64,000 nt of DNA from Nocardia jinanensis (GCF_014645735.1 NZ_BMMH01000010.1:186001-250000), one strand, 5' to 3'; positions 15,257-24,666 are shown, counted from the first letter of the stretch. Notes: generated by a model from the sequence alone, not told the origin. Numbers and translations are program-made.

Positions 15257-17605
15257 GTGACTACACCACTGAATCTTCCGGTGCTGTTCCTGACCGATCC
15301 CATCGTGCTCCCCGGGATGGTCGTGCCGATCGAACTGGACGAATCCGCGCAGGCGGCGATCGACGCAGCGCAGGCCGCGAAGACCGGGACAGTACTGCTG
15401 GCCCCGCGCCTGACCGAGGGTTACGCCGCCTACGGCGTGATCGCCACAGTCGAACAGATCGGCCGGATGCGCGGCGGTGCGGCGGCCGCGGTCCTCAAGG
15501 CGGAACGGCGCGCGAAGATCGGGCACGGCGTCACCGGCCCCGGCGCGGCGCTGTGGGTGGAGGCCGAACCGGTCGAGACCCCCGCCGCCGACGGTCGCAC
15601 ACGGGAACTGGCAGAAGAGTACAAGAAGCTTGTCGTCTCGGTGTTGCAACGGCGCGAGGCTTGGCAGATGGTCGACGCGTTCAACCAGCTCACCGATCCG
15701 TCCGCCATCGCCGATACCGCCGGTTACGCCGCTTATCTCACCGATGAGCAGAAACGCGAACTGCTCGAGACCCCGGATGTCGCGCAGCGGCTGAACCTGT
15801 TGATCGACTGGACCCGGGCCCATATCGCCGAAGCCGAGGTCACCGAGAAGATCGGTGACGAGGTCCGCGAGAACATGGAGAAGAGTCAGCGCGAATTCCT
15901 GCTGCGCCAACAGCTCAACGCCATCCGTAAGGAACTGGGCGAGGGCGAACCGGACGGCGCCGACGATTACCGCACCCGCGTAGAGCAGGCCGAACTGCCC
16001 GAGAACGTGCGCGAAGCGGCTCTGCGCGAGGTCGACCGGCTGGAGCGGTCCAGCGATCAGAGTCCCGAAAGCGGGTGGATCCGGACGTGGTTGGACACCG
16101 TGCTGGAACTGCCGTGGCAGGTCAAGACCACCGATTCCACCGATGTGACGGCGGCCCGGGCCGTGCTCGACGCCGACCACCACGGCCTGGACGAGGTGAA
16201 GGACCGGATGGTCGAGTACCTGGCGGTCCGCGCGCGGCGCGCGCGGCGCGGTCTGGAAGTCGTGGGTGGCCGCGGGTCCGGTGCGGTGCTGGTCCTCGCG
16301 GGACCGCCCGGGGTCGGTAAGACCTCGCTCGGTGAATCCGTAGCCCGGGCCCTGGGCCGCAAATTCGTACGCGTCGCCCTGGGTGGTGTGCGCGACGAAG
16401 CGGAGATCCGCGGACACCGGCGCACCTATGTGGGCGCGATGCCCGGCCGGATAGTGCGTGCGATCAATGAAGCCGGATCGATGAACCCGGTCGTACTGCT
16501 GGACGAGGTCGACAAGATCGGCTCGGATTTCCGTGGTGACCCCGCGGCGGCCCTGCTCGAGGTGCTCGATCCCGCACAGAACCACACTTTCCGCGACCAC
16601 TACCTCGATTTGGACCTGGACCTGTCCGATGTGCTGTTCCTGGCCACGGCCAATGTCATGGACACCATCCCCGGCCCGCTGCTGGACCGGATGGAAGTGA
16701 TCACCGTCGACGGGTACACCGAGGACGACAAGGTCGCCATCGCCCGCGACTTCCTGCTGCCCCGGCAGCTGGAACGCAATGCGCTCACCGTCGAAGAGGT
16801 CCAGGTCACCGACTTGGCGTTGCGCGAGATCGCGGCCGACTACACCAGGGAAGCCGGTGTCCGGCAGCTGGAACGGCTGCTCGCCAAAGCGCTGCGGAAG
16901 GCGGCGACCCGGCTGTCGGAGGTCGACGGGACCGCCGAAGCGCTGACCATCGATATCGGCGATCTGAAGGACTATCTCGGTCGGCCGCGCTTCACCCCGG
17001 ATTCAGCGGAACGCACCGCCGTGCCGGGCGTGGCGACCGGGCTGGCGGTCACCGGTCTCGGGGGTGAGGTCCTCTACATCGAGGCCAACACCGCCGCGGG
17101 CGAACGCGCGCTGACACTGACCGGTCAGCTGGGCGACGTCATGAAGGAATCGGCGCAGATCGCGCTGACCTACGTGCGCTCGCATCTGGGTGAGATCGGT
17201 ATCGAATCGGCGGTCCTGGACGGGAACCTGCACGTCCACGTGCCCGCCGGGGCCGTACCCAAGGACGGTCCGTCGGCCGGTGTCACCATGGTCACCGCGC
17301 TGGTTTCGCTGGCGCTGGGGCGCCCGGTGCGCTCCGATATCGGAATGACCGGCGAGGTCACGCTGAACGGCCGGGTGCTGCCGATCGGCGGGGTGAAGCA
17401 GAAACTGCTCGCCGCGCAGCGCGCGGGACTGAAGACGGTGTTCATTCCGGCCCGCAACGAACCCGACCTCGACGATGTCCCGGCCGATGTGCTGGCCGAT
17501 CTCGACGTCCGTCCGGTGGGCGATGTCGCCGAGATCCTGGCCTACGCCATCGAACCGGTGCGCGAACCGGCCCTGGACGGCCGCACTCTGGCGGCCAGCG
17601 CCTGA
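15257..17605 (+). CDS. lon: ATP-dependent protease Lon
   Basis: A protein of 782 residues with all Lon parts: N-terminal LON domain (about 1-200), AAA+ module with Walker A GPPGVGKT (about 350-357) and Walker B VVLLDEVDK, and a C-terminal protease domain with catalytic Ser in PKDGPSAG (about 672) and Lys in GGVKQKLL (about 714). It degrades misfolded and specific regulatory proteins in the cytosol. GTG 15257 lies 8 bp after GGAGG (15244-15248); the upstream in-frame starts are too close. Mycobacterium tuberculosis lacks lon, while many Nocardia and fast-growing mycobacteria keep it. Confidence 0.96.
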   Translation: MTTPLNLPVLFLTDPIVLPGMVVPIELDESAQAAIDAAQAAKTGTVLLAPRLTEGYAAYGVIATVEQIGRMRGGAAAAVLKAERRAKIGHGVTGPGAALWVEAEPVETPAADGRTRELAEEYKKLVVSVLQRREAWQMVDAFNQLTDPSAIADTAGYAAYLTDEQKRELLETPDVAQRLNLLIDWTRAHIAEAEVTEKIGDEVRENMEKSQREFLLRQQLNAIRKELGEGEPDGADDYRTRVEQAELPENVREAALREVDRLERSSDQSPESGWIRTWLDTVLELPWQVKTTDSTDVTAARAVLDADHHGLDEVKDRMVEYLAVRARRARRGLEVVGGRGSGAVLVLAGPPGVGKTSLGESVARALGRKFVRVALGGVRDEAEIRGHRRTYVGAMPGRIVRAINEAGSMNPVVLLDEVDKIGSDFRGDPAAALLEVLDPAQNHTFRDHYLDLDLDLSDVLFLATANVMDTIPGPLLDRMEVITVDGYTEDDKVAIARDFLLPRQLERNALTVEEVQVTDLALREIAADYTREAGVRQLERLLAKALRKAATRLSEVDGTAEALTIDIGDLKDYLGRPRFTPDSAERTAVPGVATGLAVTGLGGEVLYIEANTAAGERALTLTGQLGDVMKESAQIALTYVRSHLGEIGIESAVLDGNLHVHVPAGAVPKDGPSAGVTMVTALVSLALGRPVRSDIGMTGEVTLNGRVLPIGGVKQKLLAAQRAGLKTVFIPARNEPDLDDVPADVLADLDVRPVGDVAEILAYAIEPVREPALDGRTLAASA

Positions 17606-17616
17606 TCACCGGTCAC

Positions 17617-17658
17617 GGGCCGCGGCACCTCCCCGCAGGGGCTGCCGCGGCCCTTTCT
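17617..17658 (+). terminator. Intrinsic terminator of lon
   Basis: GGGCCGCGGCA (17617-17627) pairs with TGCCGCGGCCC (17643-17653), followed by the T-rich TTTCTTGT. This is a rare clear hairpin plus T-tract in this window. Confidence 0.75.
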
Positions 17659-17695
17659 TGTCCAGCGGTTTCTTTCAGCCGATCGTGGCCCGGGC

Positions 17696-17722
17696 CCATC
17701 CGCGACGCCGCTCCACCCGAAT
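17696..17722 (+). promoter_or_regulatory. SigK-type promoter of the deleted fasciclin gene
   Basis: CCATCC (17696-17701) and CCGAAT (17717-17722), separated by 15 bp, match the two hexamers reported for mycobacterial SigK promoters such as those of mpt70 and mpt83. It lies about 65 bp upstream of the fasciclin remnant start and a few hundred bp from sigK. A near copy precedes the molybdopterin oxidoreductase. Confidence 0.7.
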
Positions 17723-17787
17723 TCCGTCCGGCAATGTTCGCGGTGCGGCCGTACAGGGGTCGTCCTGGCTGAAAGTGATGGGAATCC

Positions 17788-17897
17788 ATGAAGAGCATGC
17801 AGCGCGTTGTGCTTGCGGCGGCGATCGTTTCGACCACCGCCCTGCTGGGGTCGACGGCCTGTACATGATCGACAAGGTCCTCATGCCGCCGGCCTGA
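17788..17897 (+). pseudogene. Internally deleted fasciclin-domain lipoprotein gene (MPT70/MPT83-like)
   Basis: From ATG 17788 an intact lipoprotein signal peptide is read, with a basic start, hydrophobic core AAAIVSTTALLG and the lipobox Cys, then a stop at 17866-17868. In the frame just after the Cys the sequence encodes YMIDKVLMPPA and TGA, which matches the conserved C-terminus of MPT70/MPT83-type fasciclin proteins. The whole adhesive fasciclin domain, about 190 residues, is gone and the two ends are joined out of frame. The neighbouring sigK gene and the intact SigK-type promoter support the identity, since MPT70/MPT83 are classic SigK targets. Confidence 0.7.
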
Positions 17898-18048
17898 CCG
17901 TTTCGGACGCGGGTGCGGGCCGGGTGCACCAGACTGGCGCCATGATGCGTTGTGTTCTGCACGGTGATCTGAACAACAACCCGGGGAGTGCACCGATCCC
18001 GGCCGGGGGCTGTAGCGAACGCCTTGCCATGCAGTCCAGGGTGCGATC

Positions 18049-18708
18049 ATGACGAAGGGGCCGGGGTCCGGCCCGATCCGGTTGGCCGATGCGGAGACCG
18101 GCGACGCGGCGGCCTGCCCGGTTCGCACCGACGGGTACGACGACCGGGCGACGCAACGACGGCTCGCCGATCTGCTGTCCGCCGCAGGCGACGGCGACCG
18201 GGAAGCGTTCACCCGGTTCTACCGGGAGACCAGTCCACGCGTATTCGGGCTGGCGCGGCGGATCCTGCGCAGCCCGGCGGCCGCCGAGGAAGCCACCCAG
18301 GAGGTATACCTCCAGGTCTGGTCCGCCGCGGCACGCTACGACCCGGCCCGGTCGAGCGCCATCGGCTGGCTGATGATGATCACGCACCGGCGCGCTGTCG
18401 ACCGGGTACGGGCCGAGGAGTCGGCCACTGGCAGAGAAATCGTCTACGGGCACACTCATCTGGGACGCGATCACGACATCGTCTCCGAAACGGTGGATCA
18501 GCGCCTCGATGAGCAGGCGGTTCGCGACTGTCTCGAGGTGCTGACCTCCACCCAGCGTGAGGCGGTCGCCCTCGCCTACTACAGCGGGCGTACCTACCGC
18601 GAGGTGGCCGATCACCTCGAATCTCCGCTACCCACGATCAAGAGCCGCATCCGCGATGGTTTGAAGCGGCTCCAGAATTGCCTCGCAGGGGTTGTCTCCG
18701 ATGCCTGA
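18049..18708 (+). CDS. sigK: ECF RNA polymerase sigma factor SigK
   Basis: A protein of 219 residues. Region 2 (about 42-112) contains RVFGLARRIL and the EEATQEVYLQVW segment. Region 4 (about 155-212) contains the helix-turn-helix TYREVADHLESPLPTIKSRIRDGL. The linker motif HLGRDHDIVSETV is characteristic of SigK. It directs RNA polymerase to redox- or envelope-related genes. The anti-sigma gene overlaps its stop by 8 bp, so the pair is coupled. Flanking SigK-type promoters belong to likely targets. Confidence 0.9.
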   Translation: MTKGPGSGPIRLADAETGDAAACPVRTDGYDDRATQRRLADLLSAAGDGDREAFTRFYRETSPRVFGLARRILRSPAAAEEATQEVYLQVWSAAARYDPARSSAIGWLMMITHRRAVDRVRAEESATGREIVYGHTHLGRDHDIVSETVDQRLDEQAVRDCLEVLTSTQREAVALAYYSGRTYREVADHLESPLPTIKSRIRDGLKRLQNCLAGVVSDA

Positions 18709-19576
18709 TACCTCACCACCCGATTCGCCGGAGAACAGCGGCGACCTACTGGATCTCGCCTTTCCGTACGCCCTCGACGCGGTCGCCACCGCCGAGGGCG
18801 CGGAAATCGAACAGCGTTTGCACACCGCCGATCCCTCGACCGTCCGCGCGTTCGATGGCACTGTCCGAGAGGTGCGGGAAGCGATGGCGGCGCTGTCGGT
18901 TCTCGATGCCCAAGCACCCCCGGCCCGGGTCGAGGCCCGAATTCGCGCGGCACTCGATGGCGTGCCGGGAGCCCGGTCCACGGTGCAGGGGATCGCGCGG
19001 CCCGATTCGCCGCCGGACGATGCGCTCGGCTCGACCGAATCCACGCAAGCCGATCCGGCGACTACCCGGCCCGGTGCCGGCGGCGCAGCCGAATCGGCCC
19101 ACGCCCGCGACCGTAAGCGGGCGCTTTCGCGCCGGTGGGCGCTGGCGGGCGCGGCGGCCGCGGTGGTGGTGGCCGTCGGTATCGCGGTCGGTGTGGGCGT
19201 GGTCGCGCAGCGTGGTGACGAGCCCGCCGGGACCGTGACCGCGCAGGAGGTGCTGGCCCAGCCCGACGCCCGGACCGCCAGTACTCCGATCGGTGCCGCC
19301 GGTGTCCTCACCGTCCACGTTTCCGATGCGCTGAGCGCGGCCACCGTGTCCTTCGCCGCGACACCCGCGCCGCCCCCTGGCAGCGACTATCAGCTGTGGC
19401 TGATCGACGCGAGCGGGATACCGCGTTCGGCAGGTGTGCTGACCGATCTTCCGGGTGCGAGCGATCCGTATGTCACCGAGTTCACCGGTTCGGATCAGCT
19501 CGCGATCACCCTGGAGCCGGACGGCGGATCACCGGCGCCCACCAGCGATCCGCTCGCGGCGCTCACGCTGGGCTGA
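18701..19576 (+). CDS. rskA: Anti-sigma-K factor RskA
   Basis: A protein of 291 residues: cytoplasmic sigma-binding domain (about 12-90, starting LLDLAFPYALDAVATAE), a Ser/Asp/Thr-rich linker, one membrane helix (about 146-169) and an extracytoplasmic RskA domain (about 190-291, with YQLWLIDASGIPRSAGVL). It holds SigK at the membrane until regulated proteolysis frees it. ATG 18701, with AGGGG upstream, overlaps the sigK stop; the in-frame TTG 18692 is less likely. Confidence 0.88.
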   Translation: MPDTSPPDSPENSGDLLDLAFPYALDAVATAEGAEIEQRLHTADPSTVRAFDGTVREVREAMAALSVLDAQAPPARVEARIRAALDGVPGARSTVQGIARPDSPPDDALGSTESTQADPATTRPGAGGAAESAHARDRKRALSRRWALAGAAAAVVVAVGIAVGVGVVAQRGDEPAGTVTAQEVLAQPDARTASTPIGAAGVLTVHVSDALSAATVSFAATPAPPPGSDYQLWLIDASGIPRSAGVLTDLPGASDPYVTEFTGSDQLAITLEPDGGSPAPTSDPLAALTLG

Positions 19577-19711
19577 GCCCGGCGTCCGGGCAGGGACGCA
19601 CCCACGCCGTGGGCCCGCTCTGCGGTCGAGCGCAGCGTGGGCCACGGCCGTCCCGGTCAGATGCCCAGGACAGCAGCACCGGTGTCTTCCCCGCTGCGGC
19701 CAGGAGTGACA

Positions 19712-19738
19712 CCATCCGGAGTGGACGATGTGACGAAT
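19712..19738 (+). promoter_or_regulatory. Second SigK-type promoter
   Basis: CCATCC (19712-19717), 15 bp, then ACGAAT (19733-19738). Spacing and the following TTCC are the same as at the fasciclin promoter (17696), with one mismatch in the -10. It lies about 46 bp upstream of the molybdopterin oxidoreductase ATG, making that gene a likely SigK target. Confidence 0.65.
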
Positions 19739-19784
19739 TCCCAGCTGCCGGACGCCCCGCCCCGGCGGATGAACGAGGACGCTG

Positions 19785-21383
19785 ATGCAGGACACAACGA
19801 GTTCGACCGGCCCCACCGGGCCGGATCAGCAGGACCCGGATACCACCGGACGGTTCGCGGCGGCACTGAGCGGTCTGGCGGCCGCCGCGGTCGTCCTCGG
19901 TATCGGTGAACTGGCGGCGGCCTTGATCGCCCCGGAGGCCTCGCCCTTCCTGGCCACCGGCGCGACCGTCGTCGACCACACACCCCGGGCATTACGCGAG
20001 TTTGCCATCGAACAGTTCGGTACGCGCGACAAACTCGTGCTTTTCCTGTGCATGGGTCTGATGATGGTGGTACTCGCCGTGGTGGCGGGCCTGCTGGAAC
20101 GGCGTCGGCCCTACGGCAGTGCGCTGCTGGCGGGGCTCGCGGTGGCCGTGGGTGTCGCCGTGTTGCAGCGGCCGAACGCGACCGCGGCGTTCACGGTGCC
20201 GATCCTGCTCGGAGCCGCGGCCGGGGTGTGCACGCTCCGGGTGCTGATCACCAGGGCGCCACGCCACGCCGCCGCCGGCGGATCCGCGGAGGGCACAGCT
20301 ACGGACGGCACCGACGCGTCGCGGCGGCGGTTCCTGGGGCTGGCCGCCGGGGCCCTTGTCCTCGCCGCCGGATCCGCCGCGGCCGGGCGGTGGGCGGGGG
20401 AACGAGCGCGGGCGGTGACCGCCGATCTGCGGCGGTTCGTGGTCCCGCGTCCACAGGTCGCGGCCGCACCCGTACCACCGGGCACCGATCCGCCCGTACC
20501 GGGAATCACCGATTTCATCACCCCCAACGACACGTTCTACCGGATCGACACCGCACTGCGGATACCCGCGTTGACCAGTGCCGACTGGCGGCTGCGGATC
20601 CACGGCATGGTGGAGCGCGAAATCGAGCTCACCATGGACGATCTGCTGCGGCGGCCCGCCGTGGAGAAGGTGATCACCCTGACGTGTGTGTCCAATGAGG
20701 TCGGCGGTGATCTGATCGGTAACGCGACCTGGATCGGATACCCGCTCGCCGACCTCCTCGCCGAGGCCGGGGTCCGGCCGGACGCGGATATGGTGCTGTC
20801 CACCAGCGCTGACGGTTTCACCGCGGGCACACCCGTCGCAGCGCTCACCGACGGTCGCGACGCCCTGCTCGCGGTGGGTATGAACGGTGAACCGTTATCG
20901 GTCGCGCACGGTTACCCGGCCCGGATGGTGGTGCCCGGTCTCTACGGATACGTCAGTGCCACGAAATGGGTCGTCGATCTGGAGATCACCAGATTCGATC
21001 GGGCCCAGGCCTATTGGACTCGCCGTGGTTGGTCGGCGTTCGGCCCGATCAAAACCGCTTCCCGTATCGATGTTCCGGCGGCCTTCGGCAGTGTCGCTCC
21101 GGGACCGGCGGTGGTGGCCGGGGTGGCCTGGGCTCAGCATCGCGGAGTGGCCGCCGTGGAGGTCCAGGTCGACGACGGTCCCTGGCAGCCGGCCGAACTG
21201 GCACCGGAGTACTCGCTGGACACCTGGCGTCAGTGGACCTGGCGCTGGGACGCGACACCCGGTTCGCACACACTGCGGGTGCGCGCCACCGACGGGACGG
21301 GGCGGGTGCAGACCGAGGAACGCGCCGACCCTGTGCCGGACGGCGCGACCGGCCGGCACAGCCGGACGGTCACCGTCCGATGA
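19785..21383 (+). CDS. Membrane-anchored molybdopterin-dependent oxidoreductase (sulfite-oxidase fold)
   Basis: A protein of 532 residues: four predicted membrane helices (about 27-150), a linker with SRRRFLGLAAGALVLAAG (a Tat-like or fifth membrane segment), then a sulfite-oxidase-family molybdopterin domain. Its Mo-ligand Cys is C301 in TLTCVSNEVGG. A C-terminal Mo-co dimerisation domain (about 415-525) follows. The catalytic part should face outward. Possible roles are sulfite or protein methionine-sulfoxide reduction; the substrate is unknown. The gene follows sigK-rskA behind a SigK-type promoter, which suggests a redox function in the SigK response. Confidence 0.88.
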   Translation: MQDTTSSTGPTGPDQQDPDTTGRFAAALSGLAAAAVVLGIGELAAALIAPEASPFLATGATVVDHTPRALREFAIEQFGTRDKLVLFLCMGLMMVVLAVVAGLLERRRPYGSALLAGLAVAVGVAVLQRPNATAAFTVPILLGAAAGVCTLRVLITRAPRHAAAGGSAEGTATDGTDASRRRFLGLAAGALVLAAGSAAAGRWAGERARAVTADLRRFVVPRPQVAAAPVPPGTDPPVPGITDFITPNDTFYRIDTALRIPALTSADWRLRIHGMVEREIELTMDDLLRRPAVEKVITLTCVSNEVGGDLIGNATWIGYPLADLLAEAGVRPDADMVLSTSADGFTAGTPVAALTDGRDALLAVGMNGEPLSVAHGYPARMVVPGLYGYVSATKWVVDLEITRFDRAQAYWTRRGWSAFGPIKTASRIDVPAAFGSVAPGPAVVAGVAWAQHRGVAAVEVQVDDGPWQPAELAPEYSLDTWRQWTWRWDATPGSHTLRVRATDGTGRVQTEERADPVPDGATGRHSRTVTVR

Positions 21384-21397
21384 CGGTGACCGTCCGG
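21362..21397. terminator. Bidirectional terminator with 16-bp perfect stem
   Basis: CCGGACGGTCACCGTC (21362-21377) is exactly complementary to 21382-21397 around a 4-nt loop (CGAT). The stop codon of the oxidoreductase lies in the loop, and the convergent ABC exporter gene ends 11 bp beyond the hairpin. Confidence 0.7.
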
Positions 21398-21408
21398 TCC
21401 GCTGGGCG

Positions 21409-23289
21409 CTATGCGGCCACCGGTGCCGGGTCGTCGGCGAACTGGGTCCGGTACAGCTCGGCGTAGCGCCCACCCGCGGCGAGCAGTTCGGTATGCGATC
21501 CGCGTTCCACGATGCCACCCGATTCGACCACCAGGATCTGATCGGCCGCACGCACGGTGGAGAGCCGGTGGGCGATAACCAAGGCGGTCCGGCCCTGCAA
21601 CGCTGCGGTCAATGCCGCCTGCACCGCTGCCTCGGAGGTGGAGTCGAGGGAAGCCGTCGCCTCGTCCAGCACCACCACGCGCGGCTGTTTGAGCAGCAGC
21701 CGGGCAATGGTGAGTCGCTGGCGCTCCCCGCCGGAAAGGCGATAGCCGCGTTCCCCGACCACCGTGTCCAGACCGTCGGGCAGGTCGGCGATCAGATCGC
21801 CCAGGCGTGCCCGTTCCAGCGCGTCCCACAGCTGCTCCTCCTCGGCCTCCGGGGCCGCCAGCAACAGATTGGCCCGGATGGTGTCGTGGAACAGATGCCC
21901 GTCCTGGGTGACCAGGCCGACGGTTTCCTGAATCGATTCCATGGTGAGTCCGCGGATATCGGCGCCGTTGAGCCGGACAGCGCCCGAATCCACGTCGTAG
22001 AGGCGCGAAACCAGCTGTGCGATAGTCGATTTACCGGCACCCGAGGAACCGACCAGGGCGATGAGCTGACCGGGCTCGGCTCGTAGCGACACCCCGTGCA
22101 GCACTTCCTCACCGCCGCGGGTGTCCAGTGTCGCCACCTCCTCCAGTGAAGCGAGCGAAACCTTGTCCGCGGCGGGGTATCCGAATCGCACATCGTCGAG
22201 TTCCACCGCTACGGGTCCGGTGGGCACCGGCCGCGCATCGGGTGCGTCCTCGATCAGGGGCCGCAGATCGAGGACCTCGAAGACCCGCTCGAAACTGACC
22301 AGCGCGGACATGATCTCCATCCGGGCACTGGCCAGTGCGGTGAGCGGTGAGTACAGCCTGGTCAGCAGCAGCGACAGGGCCACCACCGCGCCCGCGTCCA
22401 GTTGCCCGCGCAGTGCGTACCATCCGCCCAGGCCGTAGACGAGCGCGACGGCCAGGGCCGAAACCAGTGTCAACGCGGTGACGAACACGGTCTGCAACAT
22501 CGCGGTGCGCACGCCGATATCGCGTACGCGTTGCGCGCGCACGGCGAACTCGGCCGATTCCTGAGCCGGTCGGCCGAAGAGTTTCACCAGGGTCGCGCCC
22601 GGCGCGGAGAAGCGCTCGGTCATCTGTGTGCCCATCGACGCGTTCAATCCCGCTGCCTCACGCTGGATATCGGCCAGCCGGTCGCCCATCCGCCGGGCGG
22701 GGATCACGAATACCGGTAGCAGGAGCAACGCGAGCAACGTGATCTGCCAAGACAATTGGAGCATCACCAGCAGGGTGAGCGCCACAGTGACGATATTGGC
22801 GACCACGCCGGACAGCGTGTCGCTGAACGCGCGCTGCGCGCCGATCACATCGTTGTTCAACCGGCTGACCAGCGCACCGGTCCTGGTCCGGGTGAAGAAC
22901 GCGACCGGCATGCGCTGTACGTGATCGAATACGGCGGTCCGCAGGTCGAGGATCAGGCCCTCGCCGATACGTGCCGACAGCCATCGGATGGCCAGGCCCA
23001 TTCCGGCATCGAGAATCGCGAGCCCCGCGATCGCCGACGCGAGGAGGATCACCGTCCGTGGCGGCGATCCGGCGAAGATATCGTCGATCACCCGGCCCGC
23101 TAGCAGCGGTGTGGCGACCACCAGTACCGCCGCGGCCACACTGAGTACCAGGAAGGCGCTCAGCCGCCGCTGATGCGGCCGGGCGAACCGCAGGATGCGC
23201 CGTGCCGTGGTGAGGCTGAACGCCCGCTGCTCCTCGGGTGCGTGCATGCGCCGGTACATCTGGTCCCAGGCCACCGATTCCATGCTCAT
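21409..23289 (-). CDS. ABC exporter, fused membrane and ATPase domains
   Basis: A protein of 626 residues: six-helix exporter domain (about 35-345) with the cytoplasmic coupling region, then one nucleotide-binding domain with Walker A GSSGAGKST (about 414-422), signature LSGGERQ (about 514-520) and Walker B VVVLDEATASLD (about 535-546). It should act as a homodimer exporting lipid, drug or peptide. ATG 23289 has GGAAGGA 8 bp upstream. The dinB gene ends 89 bp upstream on the same strand. The substrate is unknown. Confidence 0.9.
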   Translation of the reverse strand: MSMESVAWDQMYRRMHAPEEQRAFSLTTARRILRFARPHQRRLSAFLVLSVAAAVLVVATPLLAGRVIDDIFAGSPPRTVILLASAIAGLAILDAGMGLAIRWLSARIGEGLILDLRTAVFDHVQRMPVAFFTRTRTGALVSRLNNDVIGAQRAFSDTLSGVVANIVTVALTLLVMLQLSWQITLLALLLLPVFVIPARRMGDRLADIQREAAGLNASMGTQMTERFSAPGATLVKLFGRPAQESAEFAVRAQRVRDIGVRTAMLQTVFVTALTLVSALAVALVYGLGGWYALRGQLDAGAVVALSLLLTRLYSPLTALASARMEIMSALVSFERVFEVLDLRPLIEDAPDARPVPTGPVAVELDDVRFGYPAADKVSLASLEEVATLDTRGGEEVLHGVSLRAEPGQLIALVGSSGAGKSTIAQLVSRLYDVDSGAVRLNGADIRGLTMESIQETVGLVTQDGHLFHDTIRANLLLAAPEAEEEQLWDALERARLGDLIADLPDGLDTVVGERGYRLSGGERQRLTIARLLLKQPRVVVLDEATASLDSTSEAAVQAALTAALQGRTALVIAHRLSTVRAADQILVVESGGIVERGSHTELLAAGGRYAELYRTQFADDPAPVAA

Positions 23290-23378
23290 CTGACATGTCC
23301 TTCCGCTCCGGAGCTCGATTCAACTCCAGTGCACCGACACTAAAAGCTCAACCATCCTCGAGGTCAAGCGCCGATCGA

Positions 23379-24476
23379 TCAGGAGTCGCCGGTGCCGGAT
23401 GTCTCCGCGACCGGTGCGAGTTCGAGGCGGACGCCGAGCAAGCGGACCGGGCGATCCAATGGGAAGCGATCCAGCACCCGCAGCGCGGCTTCGACGATCG
23501 TGGGGATATCGGTGGTGGGCTCGGGCAGTTTGGACTGTTTGCTGCGTGTGTAGAAGGTGCTGGTGCGCACGGTGACGGCCACCCGGGTCGCGATACGACC
23601 CGCCGCCGTGATCTCCGCGGCGACCTCCGCCGCCAGCCGGGCGACCTGCGCGCCGATCTCCGCACGGTCCTCGAGATCTCGGGGAAAGGTCTCCGACCTG
23701 CTGCGCCCCACCGCCGGTGGCGGTTTGGTCACCACCTCGGTATCACCGGCGCCGCGCCCCATGACCCACAGATAGGGCCCGTTGGCCGGCCCGAACTCGG
23801 CCGCGAGCCGCGACCGGTCGGCGGCCATCAGATCCCCGACCGTACGCACATCCAGTTCGGCCAGCCGGGCCGCGATCCGGCTACCGATTCCCCAGAGCGC
23901 GTCGGTCGGACGATGTGCCATCACCTCCGCCCAGTTGGCGGCGGTGAGCCGGAACATCCCGCTGTGCGCTCCCGGAGGGTCGCCCCTGGTATCACCGGAT
24001 TTCCCGACCGATTTGGCGAAACCGGTGGCCATTTTCGCGGTGAGTTTGTTGTCGCCGATACCGATCGCGCAGGTGAGGTCCAGTTCCGCGACGGCGGCCC
24101 GGATCGCCCGTGCCAACTGTTCGGGATCGTCGGTATCGGCCGCCACGAACGCCTCGTCCCATCCCCAGACCTCGACCTGGTCGGTGAACGAGCGCAGCCG
24201 CGCCATGACTTCCTCGGACGCCTCCTCGTAGCAGGGGACGTCCAAGGGCAGGAACACCGCGTCCGGACATCTGCGCGCCGCCGACCGCAACGCCATTCCC
24301 GCACGCACTCCGAAGGCGCGCGCCGGGTACGACGCGCAGGTCACGACCTTGCGCGGTTCCTCCGGGTCGCCGTTTCCGCCCACGATCACCGGCTGTCCGC
24401 GCAGTTCCGGATGGCGCCGGAACTCCACCGCGGCCTGGAATTGGTCGAGGTCGACGTGCAAGAGCCATCTGGCCAC
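23379..24476 (-). CDS. dinB: Y-family DNA polymerase (DinB / Pol IV)
   Basis: A protein of 365 residues with the Y-family palm carboxylates: D9 in LHVDLDQF, and D107 and E108 in WGWDEAF. The steric-gate region FQAAVEF is visible. Thumb helix-hairpin-helix (ALWGIGSRIAARLAELDVRTVGDL) and little-finger domains follow. It carries out translesion synthesis. The usual S-x-DEA motif reads GWDEA here, as in one of the mycobacterial DinB branches. It is divergent from the MFS gene. Confidence 0.9.
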   Translation of the reverse strand: MARWLLHVDLDQFQAAVEFRRHPELRGQPVIVGGNGDPEEPRKVVTCASYPARAFGVRAGMALRSAARRCPDAVFLPLDVPCYEEASEEVMARLRSFTDQVEVWGWDEAFVAADTDDPEQLARAIRAAVAELDLTCAIGIGDNKLTAKMATGFAKSVGKSGDTRGDPPGAHSGMFRLTAANWAEVMAHRPTDALWGIGSRIAARLAELDVRTVGDLMAADRSRLAAEFGPANGPYLWVMGRGAGDTEVVTKPPPAVGRSRSETFPRDLEDRAEIGAQVARLAAEVAAEITAAGRIATRVAVTVRTSTFYTRSKQSKLPEPTTDIPTIVEAALRVLDRFPLDRPVRLLGVRLELAPVAETSGTGDS

Positions 24477-24666
24477 GACTCCGTCTTACTCCACCGGGGT
24501 GACAAGACGGTGGATATCGGGCAGAGCGTCCCGGGTGCACGCCCGGTGTCCGGGCTCGGTCCGGCCCCGTGAATGTGGGATTCGCGACGTCGTCCGGGGG
24601 TGTCGGGCAGCCCGCCGAAAGCCGTAGGTTACTGGGGCATCACCTGTTTCCTATCGGGAGGTGGCG

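Noticed and set aside
15230..16600. 456-residue open frame antisense to lon
   Set aside because: Shadow of lon with antisense composition and no motif.
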